A stretch of 64,000 bases of DNA from Bacillus_BD oryzisoli_A. Lineage in GTDB: Bacteria > Bacillota > Bacilli > Bacillales > Cytobacillaceae. The notes under the pieces were generated by a model, which did not search any database, was not told the DNA's origin, and saw only the letters and a program-made list of their open reading frames with translations. How positions within the stretch are numbered: the stretch's first letter is position 1; each line of letters starts with the position of its first letter. The translations under genes and the position numbers were made by a program. The DNA lies in assembly GCF_043641075.1 (NCBI RefSeq), contig NZ_JBHZRC010000006.1, forward strand, positions 1 to 64,000. Reading direction: 5' to 3'. This document shows positions 17,114-25,566 of this stretch, one piece after another.

Positions 17114-18073
17114 CTATACTGTTTGCCGTTCAATTAATTTCACATCTATCTCTTCGTGAGAATGGTTACTGTCTATGGCTTGAAGAAACAATTTTTCTCC
17201 TATTTCAACCAAAGGAATTTCAAGTGTTGTGATATGCATAATTTTTGCAATCGGTTGGTTATCGAATCCCATTATGGCAAGGTCATCAGGTATTAAGATG
17301 CTTTTTTCCTTGCAGTAGGTTATGATTCCTGCAGCCAAGATGTCACTGGTAACCAGCAGGGCTGTTGGCGGGTTGTCCATGCTGGTTAATTTTTGAACTA
17401 CTTTTACCCCATCTTCAAATTTGAGACAGTCATAAAAAATATAGTCCTTGTCAAATGACAGGTTTACCTTATTCAAAAAATCTCTGTAAGCCTTCTCTCT
17501 TTGTTTACTATTGGTTCCTGATTTTCTTCCCAAGGAATAGCCAATTTTTTGATGTCCTTTATGATAAAGATACTCTAATGCATTGGAAAAGCATTTATAA
17601 TGGTCAATGAATGTTGAAGAAACCTTTCGACCTCTCGCATCTTCGAAACAAATAATTGGACCGTATTCCACATATTCATCAATAACATCCCATCCGCAGC
17701 TTCTTGAACAGATAATAAGTGCATCGATTTGCTTATGCTGTAACATCTCTAACGCTTCAATTTCTCTGTTTTCTTCATAATTGGTTTGAAATAGAACCAA
17801 CTTGTAATTGTTTTTCACAGCCTCTTTCGCAATCCCTTCAACAAGCAAGCCAAAGTATGGATGATTTGTATATGGAATCACAACCCCTATAAGGAAGGTT
17901 TTTCCTTTGCTCAGATGAACTGCATTTATATTTCGCTGATAATTAGATTCCTCCATCGCCCGTTGCACAGCTTCCTTTTTTTCCTTACTAACATATGGAT
18001 GATTATTTAAGACGCGAGAAACGGTTGTAACGGATACTCCAGCTAATTTTGCAATATCTCTAATATTTGCCAC
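17114..18073 (-). CDS. LacI-family transcriptional regulator
   Basis: HTH at the N terminus (N-I-R-D-I-A-K-L-A-G-V-S-V-T-T-V-S-R-V-L-N) and hinge, then a periplasmic-binding-like effector domain with D-A-L-I-I-C-S and I-M-G-F-D-N. 319 aa is slightly short for the family; the usual C-terminal end is trimmed by about 10-15 residues. A palindrome lies 34 bp upstream, between this gene and a divergent small-peptide gene. No sugar operon is adjacent, so the effector is unknown. Confidence 0.87.
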   Translation of the reverse strand: MANIRDIAKLAGVSVTTVSRVLNNHPYVSKEKKEAVQRAMEESNYQRNINAVHLSKGKTFLIGVVIPYTNHPYFGLLVEGIAKEAVKNNYKLVLFQTNYEENREIEALEMLQHKQIDALIICSRSCGWDVIDEYVEYGPIICFEDARGRKVSSTFIDHYKCFSNALEYLYHKGHQKIGYSLGRKSGTNSKQREKAYRDFLNKVNLSFDKDYIFYDCLKFEDGVKVVQKLTSMDNPPTALLVTSDILAAGIITYCKEKSILIPDDLAIMGFDNQPIAKIMHITTLEIPLVEIGEKLFLQAIDSNHSHEEIDVKLIERQTV

Positions 18074-18106
18074 AATTATAACTCCTTAAAAAACTTTTTC
18101 TTGCTA

Positions 18107-18120
18107 TGATACGCGTTTCA
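18107..18120. promoter_or_regulatory. Possible LacI-family operator
   Basis: TGATACGCGTTTCA is a near-perfect 14-bp palindrome centred on ACGCGT, in the divergent region between the LacI gene and the 53-aa peptide gene. It suits LacI-type autoregulation. Confidence 0.5.
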
Positions 18121-18162
18121 TCATTTACACTGATGTCGTAATCAATAAAGGAGGGTACTAAG

Positions 18163-18324
18163 ATGTCCATACTAATAGGTATCATGTGCTTACTATTCTT
18201 ATGCAGTTCTATTCTGATATTATCATCATTTCCTATCTCACAGTACAAAAGAAAGCATCCGATAAAAAAGAAAATTACTAACAATGATTATTACAATAAT
18301 TTATTTGAAGTATACGATGAGTGA
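18163..18324 (+). CDS. Small membrane protein, 53 aa
   Basis: A strong AAAGGAGGG site (18148-18155) lies 7 nt before an ATG that opens a 53-codon frame. Residues 2-24 form one hydrophobic helix, then a basic stretch (Q-Y-K-R-K-H-P-I-K-K-K) and an acidic tail (N-N-L-F-E-V-Y-D-E). The positive-inside rule puts the tail in the cytosol. The stop codon TGA overlaps the first bases of an R1 repeat. Family not recognised; it is divergent from the LacI gene and may share its operator. Confidence 0.55.
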   Translation: MSILIGIMCLLFLCSSILILSSFPISQYKRKHPIKKKITNNDYYNNLFEVYDE

Positions 18325-18349
18325 ACCACGGGGACGGGTTCCTCGGTCC
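18323..18349. repeat. Dispersed GC-rich palindrome (R1)
   Basis: Copy GAACCACGGGG...GTTCCTCGGTCC beginning within the stop codon of the 53-aa peptide gene. Confidence 0.8.
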
Positions 18350-18482
18350 GAATCATAGACTTCTTTCGGAAATCCGTTAAAATTAGCCAGAGAACCCTTA
18401 GCTCTTCCCAGAATAAGGGACTTTCTGTAAGAACATACTATCAAAAACGAATTGTTTGGATTACTGCAAGGGAGAAATAGGG

Positions 18483-19166
18483 ATGCCAGGATCTGTTGAA
18501 ATCATCTTTCGAACCTTTACCGCTTTTATTTTATTGTGGATATTTGTCCAGCTGCTCGGTAAACAGACGATTTCCCAGAGGACCTATCATCTTTATATTG
18601 CATCCATTACGATGGGGACCATTGCAGGAAATCTAGCATTTAATATTAAAATTAAATTCATGTATTTCATGATTTCCATTATCATTATGGGTGCTGTCGT
18701 TTTTATGCTGAATCTTATTGCGGTTCGAAATCCACGTTTCGGGAAATGGATTACTGGAGAACCTGCTACTCTCATTCAAAAAGGACAAATTCTCGAAGAG
18801 GAAATGAATCGAATGGGGTACTCACTAGATTCGCTTAAACAAGCATTAAGAGGCAAAGATATCTTCAACATAGAAGAAGTGGAATGTGCCATTTTAGAGA
18901 TAAATGGTTCCCTCTCTGTATTAAAAAAACCTCAATATCAAAATATCACCAAGCAGGATATACCTATACTGCCCTCAACAGGAACTATACCGATAGAGCT
19001 GATCTATGATGGGAAGATCTTATACGAAAACTTATCTAAACACACCTACAATGAAGATTGGTTACTGGCTGAACTTAAAAAAAGAAGCCTGGCAGTTTAT
19101 GACATCTCCTATGCTGTCGTAGGGACGAAAGGAAATTTGTCCATTGATTTATTTGTGGATCAATGA
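18483..19166 (+). CDS. DUF421 (YetF-like) membrane protein
   Basis: A 227-aa protein with three N-terminal helices, including the family stretch L-L-G-K-Q-T-I-S-Q, then the cytosolic YetF C-terminal domain (G-Q-I-L-E-E-E-M-N-R ... E-V-E-C-A-I-L-E-I-N-G-S-L-S-V). I start at the ATG with AAGGGAG upstream; an in-frame TTG nine codons earlier is unlikely. Bacillus encodes several such proteins, some tied to spores; molecular function is unknown. Confidence 0.85.
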   Translation: MPGSVEIIFRTFTAFILLWIFVQLLGKQTISQRTYHLYIASITMGTIAGNLAFNIKIKFMYFMISIIIMGAVVFMLNLIAVRNPRFGKWITGEPATLIQKGQILEEEMNRMGYSLDSLKQALRGKDIFNIEEVECAILEINGSLSVLKKPQYQNITKQDIPILPSTGTIPIELIYDGKILYENLSKHTYNEDWLLAELKKRSLAVYDISYAVVGTKGNLSIDLFVDQ

Positions 19167-19225
19167 AAATCATCATTCTTTGCGGTTTCAACAATTGCCA
19201 ATGAACTAATTGAACAAGCATCAAA

Positions 19226-19256
19226 TAGGCCACGTCTGTTTTTTCAGAGTGGCCTA
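19226..19256 (+). terminator. Terminator after the DUF421 gene
   Basis: TAGGCCAC (19226-19233) pairs with GTGGCCTA (19249-19256), T-rich loop, weak T tract downstream. Confidence 0.5.
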
Positions 19257-19313
19257 CACTATTATTTGGCTTTCCTTATTCATCATTTAGTTCCCTTTTC
19301 CCCATAAGTATGT

Positions 19314-19928
19314 CTATTTTAAGCATCTAGCACGATACCAACTAGCTGCGGCTTCGACCTCCTGGGCAGTTAATTGATGGCCTCGATTTTCCCAGTGAAG
19401 CTCAACATCTGCATTCGCTTTTTCTAATAACGATTGCAATTCTTCCGATTCCTGTGGCGGGCAGATCGGATCATTTGTCCCGGCTGCAATAAAAACAGAC
19501 TTACCTGATAAATCAGGAAGATCGAGGCCTCTTCTCGGCACCATTGGATGATGAAGAATCGCAGCCTTCAAAGAATGTTGATAATGGAATAATAAACTGG
19601 CTGCAATATTTGCTCCATTTGAGTAGCCTATTGCAACCATGTTACCTCTGTCAAAACCATACTTCTCTGCTGCTTCATCCAGAAACTCGTTTAATTCTTT
19701 TGTTCGGAAAATGAGGTCCTCTTCATCAAAGACTCCTTCAGCTATTCTCCTGAAAAATCGAGGCATGCCATTTTCAACTACGTTTCCGCGGATACTTATG
19801 AAATTTGCCTCATCATCGATTTTTCCGGCAAGAGGCAGCAGGTCTAACTCATTGCCGCCGGTACCATGAAGCAATAATAACGTTGGTTTTGATGGATCTC
19901 CTTTTTGAAAAATATGTTTCATCTTCAT
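19314..19928 (-). CDS. mhqD: Phospholipase/carboxylesterase, MhqD-like
   Basis: An alpha/beta hydrolase of 204 aa. Visible are the oxyanion region L-L-H-G-T-G-G, the nucleophile elbow G-Y-S-N-G (catalytic Ser), D-P-I-C-P with the catalytic Asp, and G-H-Q-L with the catalytic His. Its start overlaps the stop of the upstream dioxygenase by 4 bases, the same pairing as mhqE-mhqD of B. subtilis, a quinone-responsive operon. The substrate is probably a ring-cleavage or conjugate ester product. Confidence 0.82.
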   Translation of the reverse strand: MKMKHIFQKGDPSKPTLLLLHGTGGNELDLLPLAGKIDDEANFISIRGNVVENGMPRFFRRIAEGVFDEEDLIFRTKELNEFLDEAAEKYGFDRGNMVAIGYSNGANIAASLLFHYQHSLKAAILHHPMVPRRGLDLPDLSGKSVFIAAGTNDPICPPQESEELQSLLEKANADVELHWENRGHQLTAQEVEAAASWYRARCLK

Positions 19929-20869
19929 TTGTCCCCTTCCAACACACGAACCTCAACAGAAGGTAAGGTATCCTCTAATTCTTCACGTTTTGACTCAAAC
20001 CATGATGGCAGCATCAATTTTTGCCCTAATTCGTTCATTGGTTCATCTACCGCAAAGCCTGGTGAATCTGTCGCAATTTCGAAAAGGATCCCACCTTTTT
20101 CGTGGAAATAAAGGGCTTTGAAGTAATTACGATCAAGAATCTCTGTTGGATAATATCCTTTTTCTTGTAAAATCGTTCTCCATTGGAGATGCTCTTCCTC
20201 ATCCTTTGCCCGCCAAGCAATATGATGAACCGTTCCAGCTCCCATTAGACCACGAACAGAGGGCGTTAGCTTTATATCAATGATATTTCCGAGCGTTGCT
20301 TCTGATTTAAAACGTAGAAAGCCCTCTTCTTGCCCAAGGCACTCTAACCCTAAAATAGTTTCGAGAACATCGGCCGTTTGATTTGGCTTTGCAGAAATTA
20401 AGGTCGCTCCACCGAAGCCCTTAATGGCAGTGTCTGGCTGGATGTCACCAAAGCTCCAATGATTGACGGGACCTTCCTTTCGTTCGACCAGTTCAATTTC
20501 AAGACCGTCCGGATCTTGGAGGGCCAAGTATTTTTCTCCAAAACGTTCAAACGAGAAAAACTTTATCCCGAATTTTTTTAAACGCTTCTCCCAAAATCGC
20601 ATGGAACCAACCGGGATGATATAGCTCGTCACTCCAACCTGTCCTGTACCAATGCGTCCTTTTGATTGTTTTGGCCATGGAAAGAATGTGATGACCGTTC
20701 CTGGCTGCCCCGAATCATTTCCGAAATAGAGATGATACACTTCTGGGCGGTCAAAATTGATCGTCTTTTTTACAAGTCTTAACCCAAGTACCCCTGCATA
20801 AAAATCAATATTTCTTTGAGCATCGTTTACCATTGCAGTAATATGATGAATACCTGCTGTTTTTTGCAT
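19925..20869 (-). CDS. mhqE: Ring-cleaving dioxygenase (glyoxalase fold), MhqE-like
   Basis: A 314-aa two-domain vicinal-oxygen-chelate enzyme. It opens G-I-H-H-I-T-A-M (metal His), has a second half starting near F-G-G-A-T-L, the metal ligand His in V-H-H-I-A-W-R, and a Glu ligand in I-L-F-E-I-A-T-D. Such enzymes cleave hydroquinone or catechol rings with Fe2+ or Mn2+. It precedes the MhqD-like esterase with overlap. The upstream neighbour is a paralogue, 38 nt away, so the three probably form one operon. Confidence 0.85.
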   Translation of the reverse strand: MQKTAGIHHITAMVNDAQRNIDFYAGVLGLRLVKKTINFDRPEVYHLYFGNDSGQPGTVITFFPWPKQSKGRIGTGQVGVTSYIIPVGSMRFWEKRLKKFGIKFFSFERFGEKYLALQDPDGLEIELVERKEGPVNHWSFGDIQPDTAIKGFGGATLISAKPNQTADVLETILGLECLGQEEGFLRFKSEATLGNIIDIKLTPSVRGLMGAGTVHHIAWRAKDEEEHLQWRTILQEKGYYPTEILDRNYFKALYFHEKGGILFEIATDSPGFAVDEPMNELGQKLMLPSWFESKREELEDTLPSVEVRVLEGDK

Positions 20870-20907
20870 GATTCCCTCTCCATTTCATCAATAGGATTTA
20901 ATGGCAC

Positions 20908-21846
20908 TCAATCAAGTCCTCTTACTTTAAGAGGAAGTAACATACGTTCGATCTGACTTCTTTGTTGTTCATACTGCTCAGGCAGCATCAATTTTTCTCC
21001 CATTGTCTCTACGGATTCATCATGTGCAAATCCTGGTAGATCTGTTGCAATTTCAAAAAGAATTTCCCCATGCTCTCTAAAGTAAATAGCGTTAAAATAA
21101 TTTCGGTCCTTTACAGGAGTAACACCATATCCATTCGCTTTCACATGCTTTTTCCAATCTAGTTGATCTTGGTCATCAATCGCCCGCCAGGCAATGTGGT
21201 GTACAGTCCCGACACCCATTTCTCCGCGTCCCATAGAAGTTAATTTAAGATCAATCACATTTCCGATATCTGCAGTAGAACGATAACGAGCGAAATCTCC
21301 CTCTTTACCGGCAAATTCAAGTCCCATAACACTCTCTAGCAATTCAGCCGTTTTGTTAGGTTGGGTCGATAATAAAGTAGCTCCGCCAAAGCCTTTTACG
21401 GCAACATCCGGAGTAACACCTCCAAACGTCCATGTATTAGCTCCTCCTTCTTCTCTTTCAACAATTTCTAAATGTAGTCCATGTGGATCATCAAACTCTA
21501 AATATTGCTCTCCAAAACGCTCCATTTTAGTGTACGAAACATTAAATTTTTCAAGTCGTTTTTCCCAAAACTCCAATGCACCTTTAGGAACAACATAGGA
21601 TGTAACCCCTACCTGGCCGCCGCCAATCATCCCTTGTTGAGCTCCCGGCCATGGAAAGAATGTAATGATCGTTCCAGGCTTTCCTCCTTCATTCCCGAAA
21701 TAAAGGTGATAGGTTTCGGGATCATCAAAATTGACTGTTTGCTTGACTAATCGCAAACCTAGTACACCAGCATAAAAATCCACATTTTCTTGAGGATGGC
21801 CCACAATGGCCGTGATATGGTGAATACCCATTGTTTTTTTACTCAT
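20908..21846 (-). CDS. Ring-cleaving dioxygenase, MhqA/MhqO-like
   Basis: Paralogue of the adjacent downstream dioxygenase, with G-I-H-H-I-T-A-I, V-H-H-I-A-W-R and I-L-F-E-I-A-T-D at matching positions. I start at the ATG before S-K-K-T-M-G, which has AAAGGAGTG upstream; an in-frame ATG 14 codons earlier lacks a ribosome site. An MhqR-type palindrome lies about 110 bp upstream. B. subtilis has MhqA, MhqE and MhqO of this family; I cannot separate A from O. Confidence 0.85.
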   Translation of the reverse strand: MSKKTMGIHHITAIVGHPQENVDFYAGVLGLRLVKQTVNFDDPETYHLYFGNEGGKPGTIITFFPWPGAQQGMIGGGQVGVTSYVVPKGALEFWEKRLEKFNVSYTKMERFGEQYLEFDDPHGLHLEIVEREEGGANTWTFGGVTPDVAVKGFGGATLLSTQPNKTAELLESVMGLEFAGKEGDFARYRSTADIGNVIDLKLTSMGRGEMGVGTVHHIAWRAIDDQDQLDWKKHVKANGYGVTPVKDRNYFNAIYFREHGEILFEIATDLPGFAHDESVETMGEKLMLPEQYEQQRSQIERMLLPLKVRGLD

Positions 21847-21954
21847 TTCGTACACTCCTTTGCATTTGAAATTCAGCCATTTATACAAATTTAATAACTT
21901 ATTTTGTTCCTAATAGAGATATAAAAATTTCATGCATTTTAATTTTAACTCAAT

Positions 21955-21972
21955 TATCTTCAATTCGAGATA
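21955..21972. promoter_or_regulatory. MhqR-type operator
   Basis: TATCTTCAATTCGAGATA, an imperfect 18-bp palindrome matching the MhqR box of B. subtilis (TATCTCGAATTCGAGATA core), upstream of the dioxygenase operon. Confidence 0.65.
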
Positions 21973-21974
21973 TC

Positions 21975-22373
21975 CTAGAATAAAAATGCATCTAAAGCAT
22001 ATTGACCAGGTCCAATTAGAGCAACACCAATAGCCACTGCAAGTATTGTTAAGTTATATTCATAACCATTTGAAGTAGACCATAACCCGTTTGGACCATG
22101 TACTTTAACGATAGCCATTACCATTGTTCCAGCAATCAGAATGCCTGCAAGTGGAGTTACGAAACCTAAAGCAAACAATAGCCCACCAATAAGTTCCGCT
22201 AATCCTGCGAAAAGAGCCAGCGTTACTCCTGGTTTCATTCCGATGGATTCGAACCAGCCACCCGTTCCTTTTAATCCATAACCACCGAACCAACCAAACA
22301 ATTTTTGAGCACCGTGACCTACGAATAGTAAACCAATCACCAACCGAATCATTAATAAACCAATATTTGTCAT
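21975..22373 (-). CDS. mhqP: DoxX-family membrane protein, MhqP-like
   Basis: A 132-aa protein with four hydrophobic helices and the DoxX pattern R-L-V-I-G-L-L-F-V-G-H-G-A-Q-K-L-F-G-W-F-G-G at the N terminus. DoxX proteins cooperate with redox enzymes at the membrane; MhqP of B. subtilis belongs to the quinone-stress regulon. A perfect MhqR palindrome sits 21 bp upstream of the start. Confidence 0.82.
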   Translation of the reverse strand: MTNIGLLMIRLVIGLLFVGHGAQKLFGWFGGYGLKGTGGWFESIGMKPGVTLALFAGLAELIGGLLFALGFVTPLAGILIAGTMVMAIVKVHGPNGLWSTSNGYEYNLTILAVAIGVALIGPGQYALDAFLF

Positions 22374-22393
22374 CTTAATTCCTCCTCGTAAAT

Positions 22394-22411
22394 TATCTCG
22401 AATTCGAGATA
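22394..22411. promoter_or_regulatory. MhqR-type operator, perfect palindrome
   Basis: TATCTCGAATTCGAGATA is a perfect 18-bp palindrome just upstream of the DoxX gene, identical in form to the MhqR consensus box known from B. subtilis. Confidence 0.75.
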
Positions 22412-22509
22412 TTAGTTAAAAAAATAGGTTGCTTAGTTGCCTGTATAAATGTAGTATATTCATCTCCTTCGTATAATGCTTTTCCTTTTTAAAAAATCTT
22501 GAATTTAAA

Positions 22510-22527
22510 TATCTTTAATTCGAGATA
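22510..22527. promoter_or_regulatory. MhqR-type operator, degenerate
   Basis: TATCTTTAATTCGAGATA, one degenerate arm, midway between the DoxX gene and the divergent nitroreductase gene; it could serve either. Confidence 0.55.
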
Positions 22528-22711
22528 ATAATAATACATATCATTTTGTTTGTCAATTATTTATTTTAGTTTTTTCCTTCCCTTACCCACTTTTTAAACT
22601 TTCACAGGATTGTACCTTTTCTTTTAATAAAAGATATACATTTATTTATATAATGGGATTAGTGTACAATTAGGACTATTGTCATAATAACCAAAAGAGG
22701 AGTATACATAA

Positions 22712-23329
22712 ATGGAGTTTGTAGAATTAGCAAAACTTAGACGCTCAGCGATCAATTTTCAATCAGATGTGAAAATTTCTGAATCTGAATTACAAGAGAT
22801 ATTTGAAATTGTTAAAACCCACCCATCCTCCTATAACATTCAATCCACGCATTATTATGTTGTGACATCGGAGGAAAAGAAGGCATTGGTCAAAGAAGCT
22901 TCATTTGGACAGCATAAAACCCTTACGGCTTCCGCAACCATCATCGTATGTGGTGATACAGAGGGCTATAAGGAAGCTCCACGATTATACGAAGGAATGA
23001 AACTACTTGGAATACTAGACGAGTGTGCATATAATGAAACGATTGAAGCGATAAATAACCTATATAGTGACGATCTCACATTAAGAGAAGAGGATAATAT
23101 CCGAAATGCCTGTCTTTCTGCTATGCTCTTTATGCTAGCCGCAAAGGATAAGGGCTGGGATACTTGCCCGATGCATGTAAAAAATGTTCCCATCATCAAA
23201 GAGATTTATCATATTCCAGAGAACCACCAGCCTGTATTAATGATTCCAATCGGCAAATCCGTCAAAGAGAAAATAAGACCAAGAGGATATAGAAAACCAG
23301 TTGGTGAGTTTGTTCATTTTGTAGATTAG
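22712..23329 (+). CDS. mhqN: Nitroreductase family protein, MhqN-like
   Basis: A 205-aa FMN-dependent nitroreductase fold. The N-terminal R-R-S-A-I-N-F is the FMN phosphate motif. The following S-S-Y-N-I-Q-S-T-H-Y-Y-V-V is typical of YdfN/MhqN-type enzymes; G-W-D-T-C-P-M and the final I-P-I-G-K complete the fold. A role in quinone or nitro-compound reduction is inferred from the surrounding mhq-type genes. Strong AGAGGAG ribosome site. Confidence 0.78.
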   Translation: MEFVELAKLRRSAINFQSDVKISESELQEIFEIVKTHPSSYNIQSTHYYVVTSEEKKALVKEASFGQHKTLTASATIIVCGDTEGYKEAPRLYEGMKLLGILDECAYNETIEAINNLYSDDLTLREEDNIRNACLSAMLFMLAAKDKGWDTCPMHVKNVPIIKEIYHIPENHQPVLMIPIGKSVKEKIRPRGYRKPVGEFVHFVD

Positions 23330-23395
23330 TTACTTTGGGTAGAGTCCAACTTTAATTTTAAATCTATTAAAATGCTAAAATTGAATCTCGATAAT

Positions 23396-23435
23396 AAAAA
23401 AGGAGAAAGTCTAAAATATAGACCTTTCTCCTTTT
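23396..23435. terminator. Bidirectional terminator
   Basis: A long stem (AAAAAGGAGAAAG...TCTA with complement, loop AAATA) with A and T runs on either side, between convergent nitroreductase and azoreductase genes. Confidence 0.85.
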
Positions 23436-23466
23436 TCTATAAAACGATCATATTAGATACTGTTCA

Positions 23467-24099
23467 TTAAGCCTTAACAGCTGATAAATTCTTTGCAGCA
23501 GCTGCTACTTTTTCTAACCCTTCAGCAATAATACGTTGAGCTTGATCTGGCATAGCATTATGACCTTCAATAATCACTTCATCAATGATTTCCATTCCGA
23601 ATACTCCACCAAATACATTTTTCATATAGGTAGCTGCCATTTCCATTGGTGCTGCTTCAGGTGTGGAGTAGCTGCCTCCGCGTGCGCTTAGAATAACCGC
23701 TTTTTTATCTGTCATTAATTGGACAGCTTGGCCATTTTCGTCATATTTGAAGGCATACCCTGCTTCGTACACATAGTCAACAAATGTTTGTAACTTCGCA
23801 GGAATTGTTAGGTTCCATAATGGGAAAGCAAACACTACGACATCTGCTGCTGATAAAGCATCCTTCGCCTTTTGTTTAGCGGCTACAATACGTTGTTCAA
23901 GATCTGTTAATTCTTCACCAGCGCTCATTTTACCAAACGCATTAAATAAATCTTGGCCAAAGTATGGCATATCTTCAGCAAAAACATCAAACGTTGTAAC
24001 GTTAACGCCCTCTAGATTTTCCATAAACGTTTCATACATTTTGCTTGATACAGCCTCTGATGCTGGACGGTTATTTGCTTTTACAACTAGTACATTCAT
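23467..24099 (-). CDS. azoR: FMN-dependent NADH-azoreductase
   Basis: A 210-aa flavodoxin-like reductase of the AzoR family. FMN-binding regions are N-R-P-A-S-E-A-V-S near the N terminus, F-P-L-W-N-L-T-I-P-A-K-L in the middle and S-A-R-G-G-S-Y. It reduces azo dyes and quinones by two electrons. Half-palindromes of the MhqR type lie just upstream, as for azoR2 in B. subtilis. Confidence 0.88.
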   Translation of the reverse strand: MNVLVVKANNRPASEAVSSKMYETFMENLEGVNVTTFDVFAEDMPYFGQDLFNAFGKMSAGEELTDLEQRIVAAKQKAKDALSAADVVVFAFPLWNLTIPAKLQTFVDYVYEAGYAFKYDENGQAVQLMTDKKAVILSARGGSYSTPEAAPMEMAATYMKNVFGGVFGMEIIDEVIIEGHNAMPDQAQRIIAEGLEKVAAAAKNLSAVKA

Positions 24100-24118
24100 T
24101 ATAGTAAAATCTCCTTTT

Positions 24119-24166
24119 TATCTCGAATTGTGTTATGTTTATTTTATTTATCTTGAATTAAGAATA
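24119..24166. promoter_or_regulatory. MhqR-type half site and degenerate palindrome before azoR
   Basis: TATCTCGAATTG (24119-24130) keeps one arm of the box. TATCTTGAATTAAGAATA (24149-24166) is a near-palindrome of the same spacing. Both lie within 70 bp upstream of the azoreductase start. Confidence 0.5.
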
Positions 24167-24203
24167 TATTAAACTGAGATATTTGTCAACCAATAATTTA
24201 ATA

Positions 24204-24282
24204 GAGCCACGGGGACGGGTCCCTCGGTCCGGATCTTGAATCAGCATACTTGCCGGAGCCACGGTACACGTCCCCTTGGCTC
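24204..24282. repeat. Pair of dispersed GC-rich palindromes (R1)
   Basis: Copies at 24204-24230 and 24256-24282, 25 bp apart, between azoR and ywnB. The second is followed by G and TTTTT, at the end of the minus-strand ywnB gene. Confidence 0.8.
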
Positions 24283-24297
24283 GTTTTTACTTACTAC

Positions 24298-24936
24298 TTA
24301 TTCTGCTTCACCAACAACGGTAAAGCGCTCATTGATATGCTGCGGATTTTCAATTTCGTCCACTACTGCAATCGCATAGTCTGCATAGCTAATATAGCTT
24401 TCGCCTTTTGAATTAACCAAAAGATTGTCTTTTCCAGACTGATATGAACCCGTTCTTTTTCCCTCCGCATCAAACACCGCAGAAGGGCTAATAAATGTCC
24501 AAGTAATATTCGTGGTTTCCTGTAATTCTTTTAAGTTACGTCCTTGGCCTGTAGCAGTCGGAATAACGATCTCTGGAAAATCAGGTGTTTCCATTACCGT
24601 AACGGTTTTGCTTTCGTCCACATAAAGGCTGCCAGCTCCACCTACAACAATGGCTCTTGTATTGGTTCCTTTTAGTGCCTCAATTAATGCGTGTCCGGCA
24701 TCAACATGTGCTTGCTCTTCACCAAGTGGCGCACCGAAAGCGTTAACCACTACATCAAACGGTTTCACATCATCCGATGTAAGGTCAAATATATTTTTCT
24801 CCATTACAGCAACGCTTTTATCATCAAGCTTTGAAGCATCTCTTACAATAGCTGTCACTTCATGTCCACGACTTACTGCTTCTTTTAAAATAAGACTTCC
24901 TGCTTTACCACTTGCGCCAATAATTGCAATCTTCAT
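24298..24936 (-). CDS. ywnB: NAD(P)H-binding SDR-like protein YwnB
   Basis: A 212-aa atypical short-chain dehydrogenase. The N-terminal I-I-G-A-S-G-K-A-G is the G-x-x-G-x-x-G dinucleotide loop; V-V-N-A-F-G-A-P and V-V-G-G-A-G-S-L-Y follow; there is no classical Y-x-x-x-K pair, as in the NmrA/YwnB group. It is divergent from an Rrf2 regulator, exactly the ywnB-ywnA arrangement of B. subtilis. Function is probably redox sensing or reduction; substrate unknown. Confidence 0.85.
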   Translation of the reverse strand: MKIAIIGASGKAGSLILKEAVSRGHEVTAIVRDASKLDDKSVAVMEKNIFDLTSDDVKPFDVVVNAFGAPLGEEQAHVDAGHALIEALKGTNTRAIVVGGAGSLYVDESKTVTVMETPDFPEIVIPTATGQGRNLKELQETTNITWTFISPSAVFDAEGKRTGSYQSGKDNLLVNSKGESYISYADYAIAVVDEIENPQHINERFTVVGEAE

Positions 24937-24974
24937 TTTTAAATCCCCCTATGAATGTAATTTGTAACTAACTT

Positions 24975-24988
24975 GATTACCTGTAATC
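24975..24988. promoter_or_regulatory. Possible YwnA (Rrf2) operator 1
   Basis: GATTACCTGTAATC, a perfect 6-2-6 palindrome 39 bp upstream of ywnB. It shares the half site TGTAAT with operator 2. Confidence 0.55.
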
Positions 24989-25068
24989 ATAATAGTTACA
25001 CTTAAGACATTTGTCAACACCTTTAATATTCTGCCCATTTCGTTAGAAAGTATAGTAGTAAGTATACT

Positions 25069-25087
25069 TGTAATTAGATAAATTACA
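25069..25087. promoter_or_regulatory. Possible YwnA (Rrf2) operator 2
   Basis: TGTAATT, five bases, AATTACA: a perfect inverted repeat 43 bp before the Rrf2 gene start. Confidence 0.55.
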
Positions 25088-25129
25088 GGCGTATGATGGT
25101 GATACATTTAGTTATGAAAGGTGATTATT

Positions 25130-25564
25130 ATGTCCATTAGCAGCAGATGTTCTGTAGGCATTCATATATTAGCTCTAATTGAATTAAATAAAAATGGAAC
25201 CAGTACTTCAGAGTATATTGCAGGAAGTGTAAATACAAACCCTGCAGTCATACGAAAAATTATGGGGATGCTCAAACATGCAGGATTAGTAAACGTTCGA
25301 CCTGGCGTTGCTGGAGCAGAGCTCGCAAGGGAATTATCTGAAATAACACTATTTGATGTTTATAAAGCAGTGAATGTTGTACAGGAAAAAGAGCTATTTA
25401 CGGTTCATGATCATCCCAATCCTGAATGTCCTGTAGGCAGAAACATCCAGCATACCATTGAACCATTATTCACAGCAGCCCAATTGGCCATGGAGAAGGT
25501 TTTAAACAGTGTTACTTTAGAGGATGTTGTGAAGGATATTGCTGCAAAAGAGAATACCTGTTAA
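25130..25564 (+). CDS. ywnA: Rrf2-family transcriptional regulator YwnA
   Basis: Winged-helix Rrf2 regulator (144 aa). The HTH covers S-E-Y-I-A-G-S-V-N-T-N-P-A-V-I-R-K-I-M, followed by the beta-wing G-L-V-N-V-R-P-G-V-A-G-A. Only two Cys remain in the effector region (N-P-E-C-P-V-G, and the C-terminal Cys), so it lacks an Fe-S ligand triad and may sense electrophiles by thiols. I start at the ATG preceded by AAAGGTG; an upstream in-frame GTG overlaps that ribosome site. Confidence 0.85.
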   Translation: MSISSRCSVGIHILALIELNKNGTSTSEYIAGSVNTNPAVIRKIMGMLKHAGLVNVRPGVAGAELARELSEITLFDVYKAVNVVQEKELFTVHDHPNPECPVGRNIQHTIEPLFTAAQLAMEKVLNSVTLEDVVKDIAAKENTC

Positions 25565-25566
25565 AA

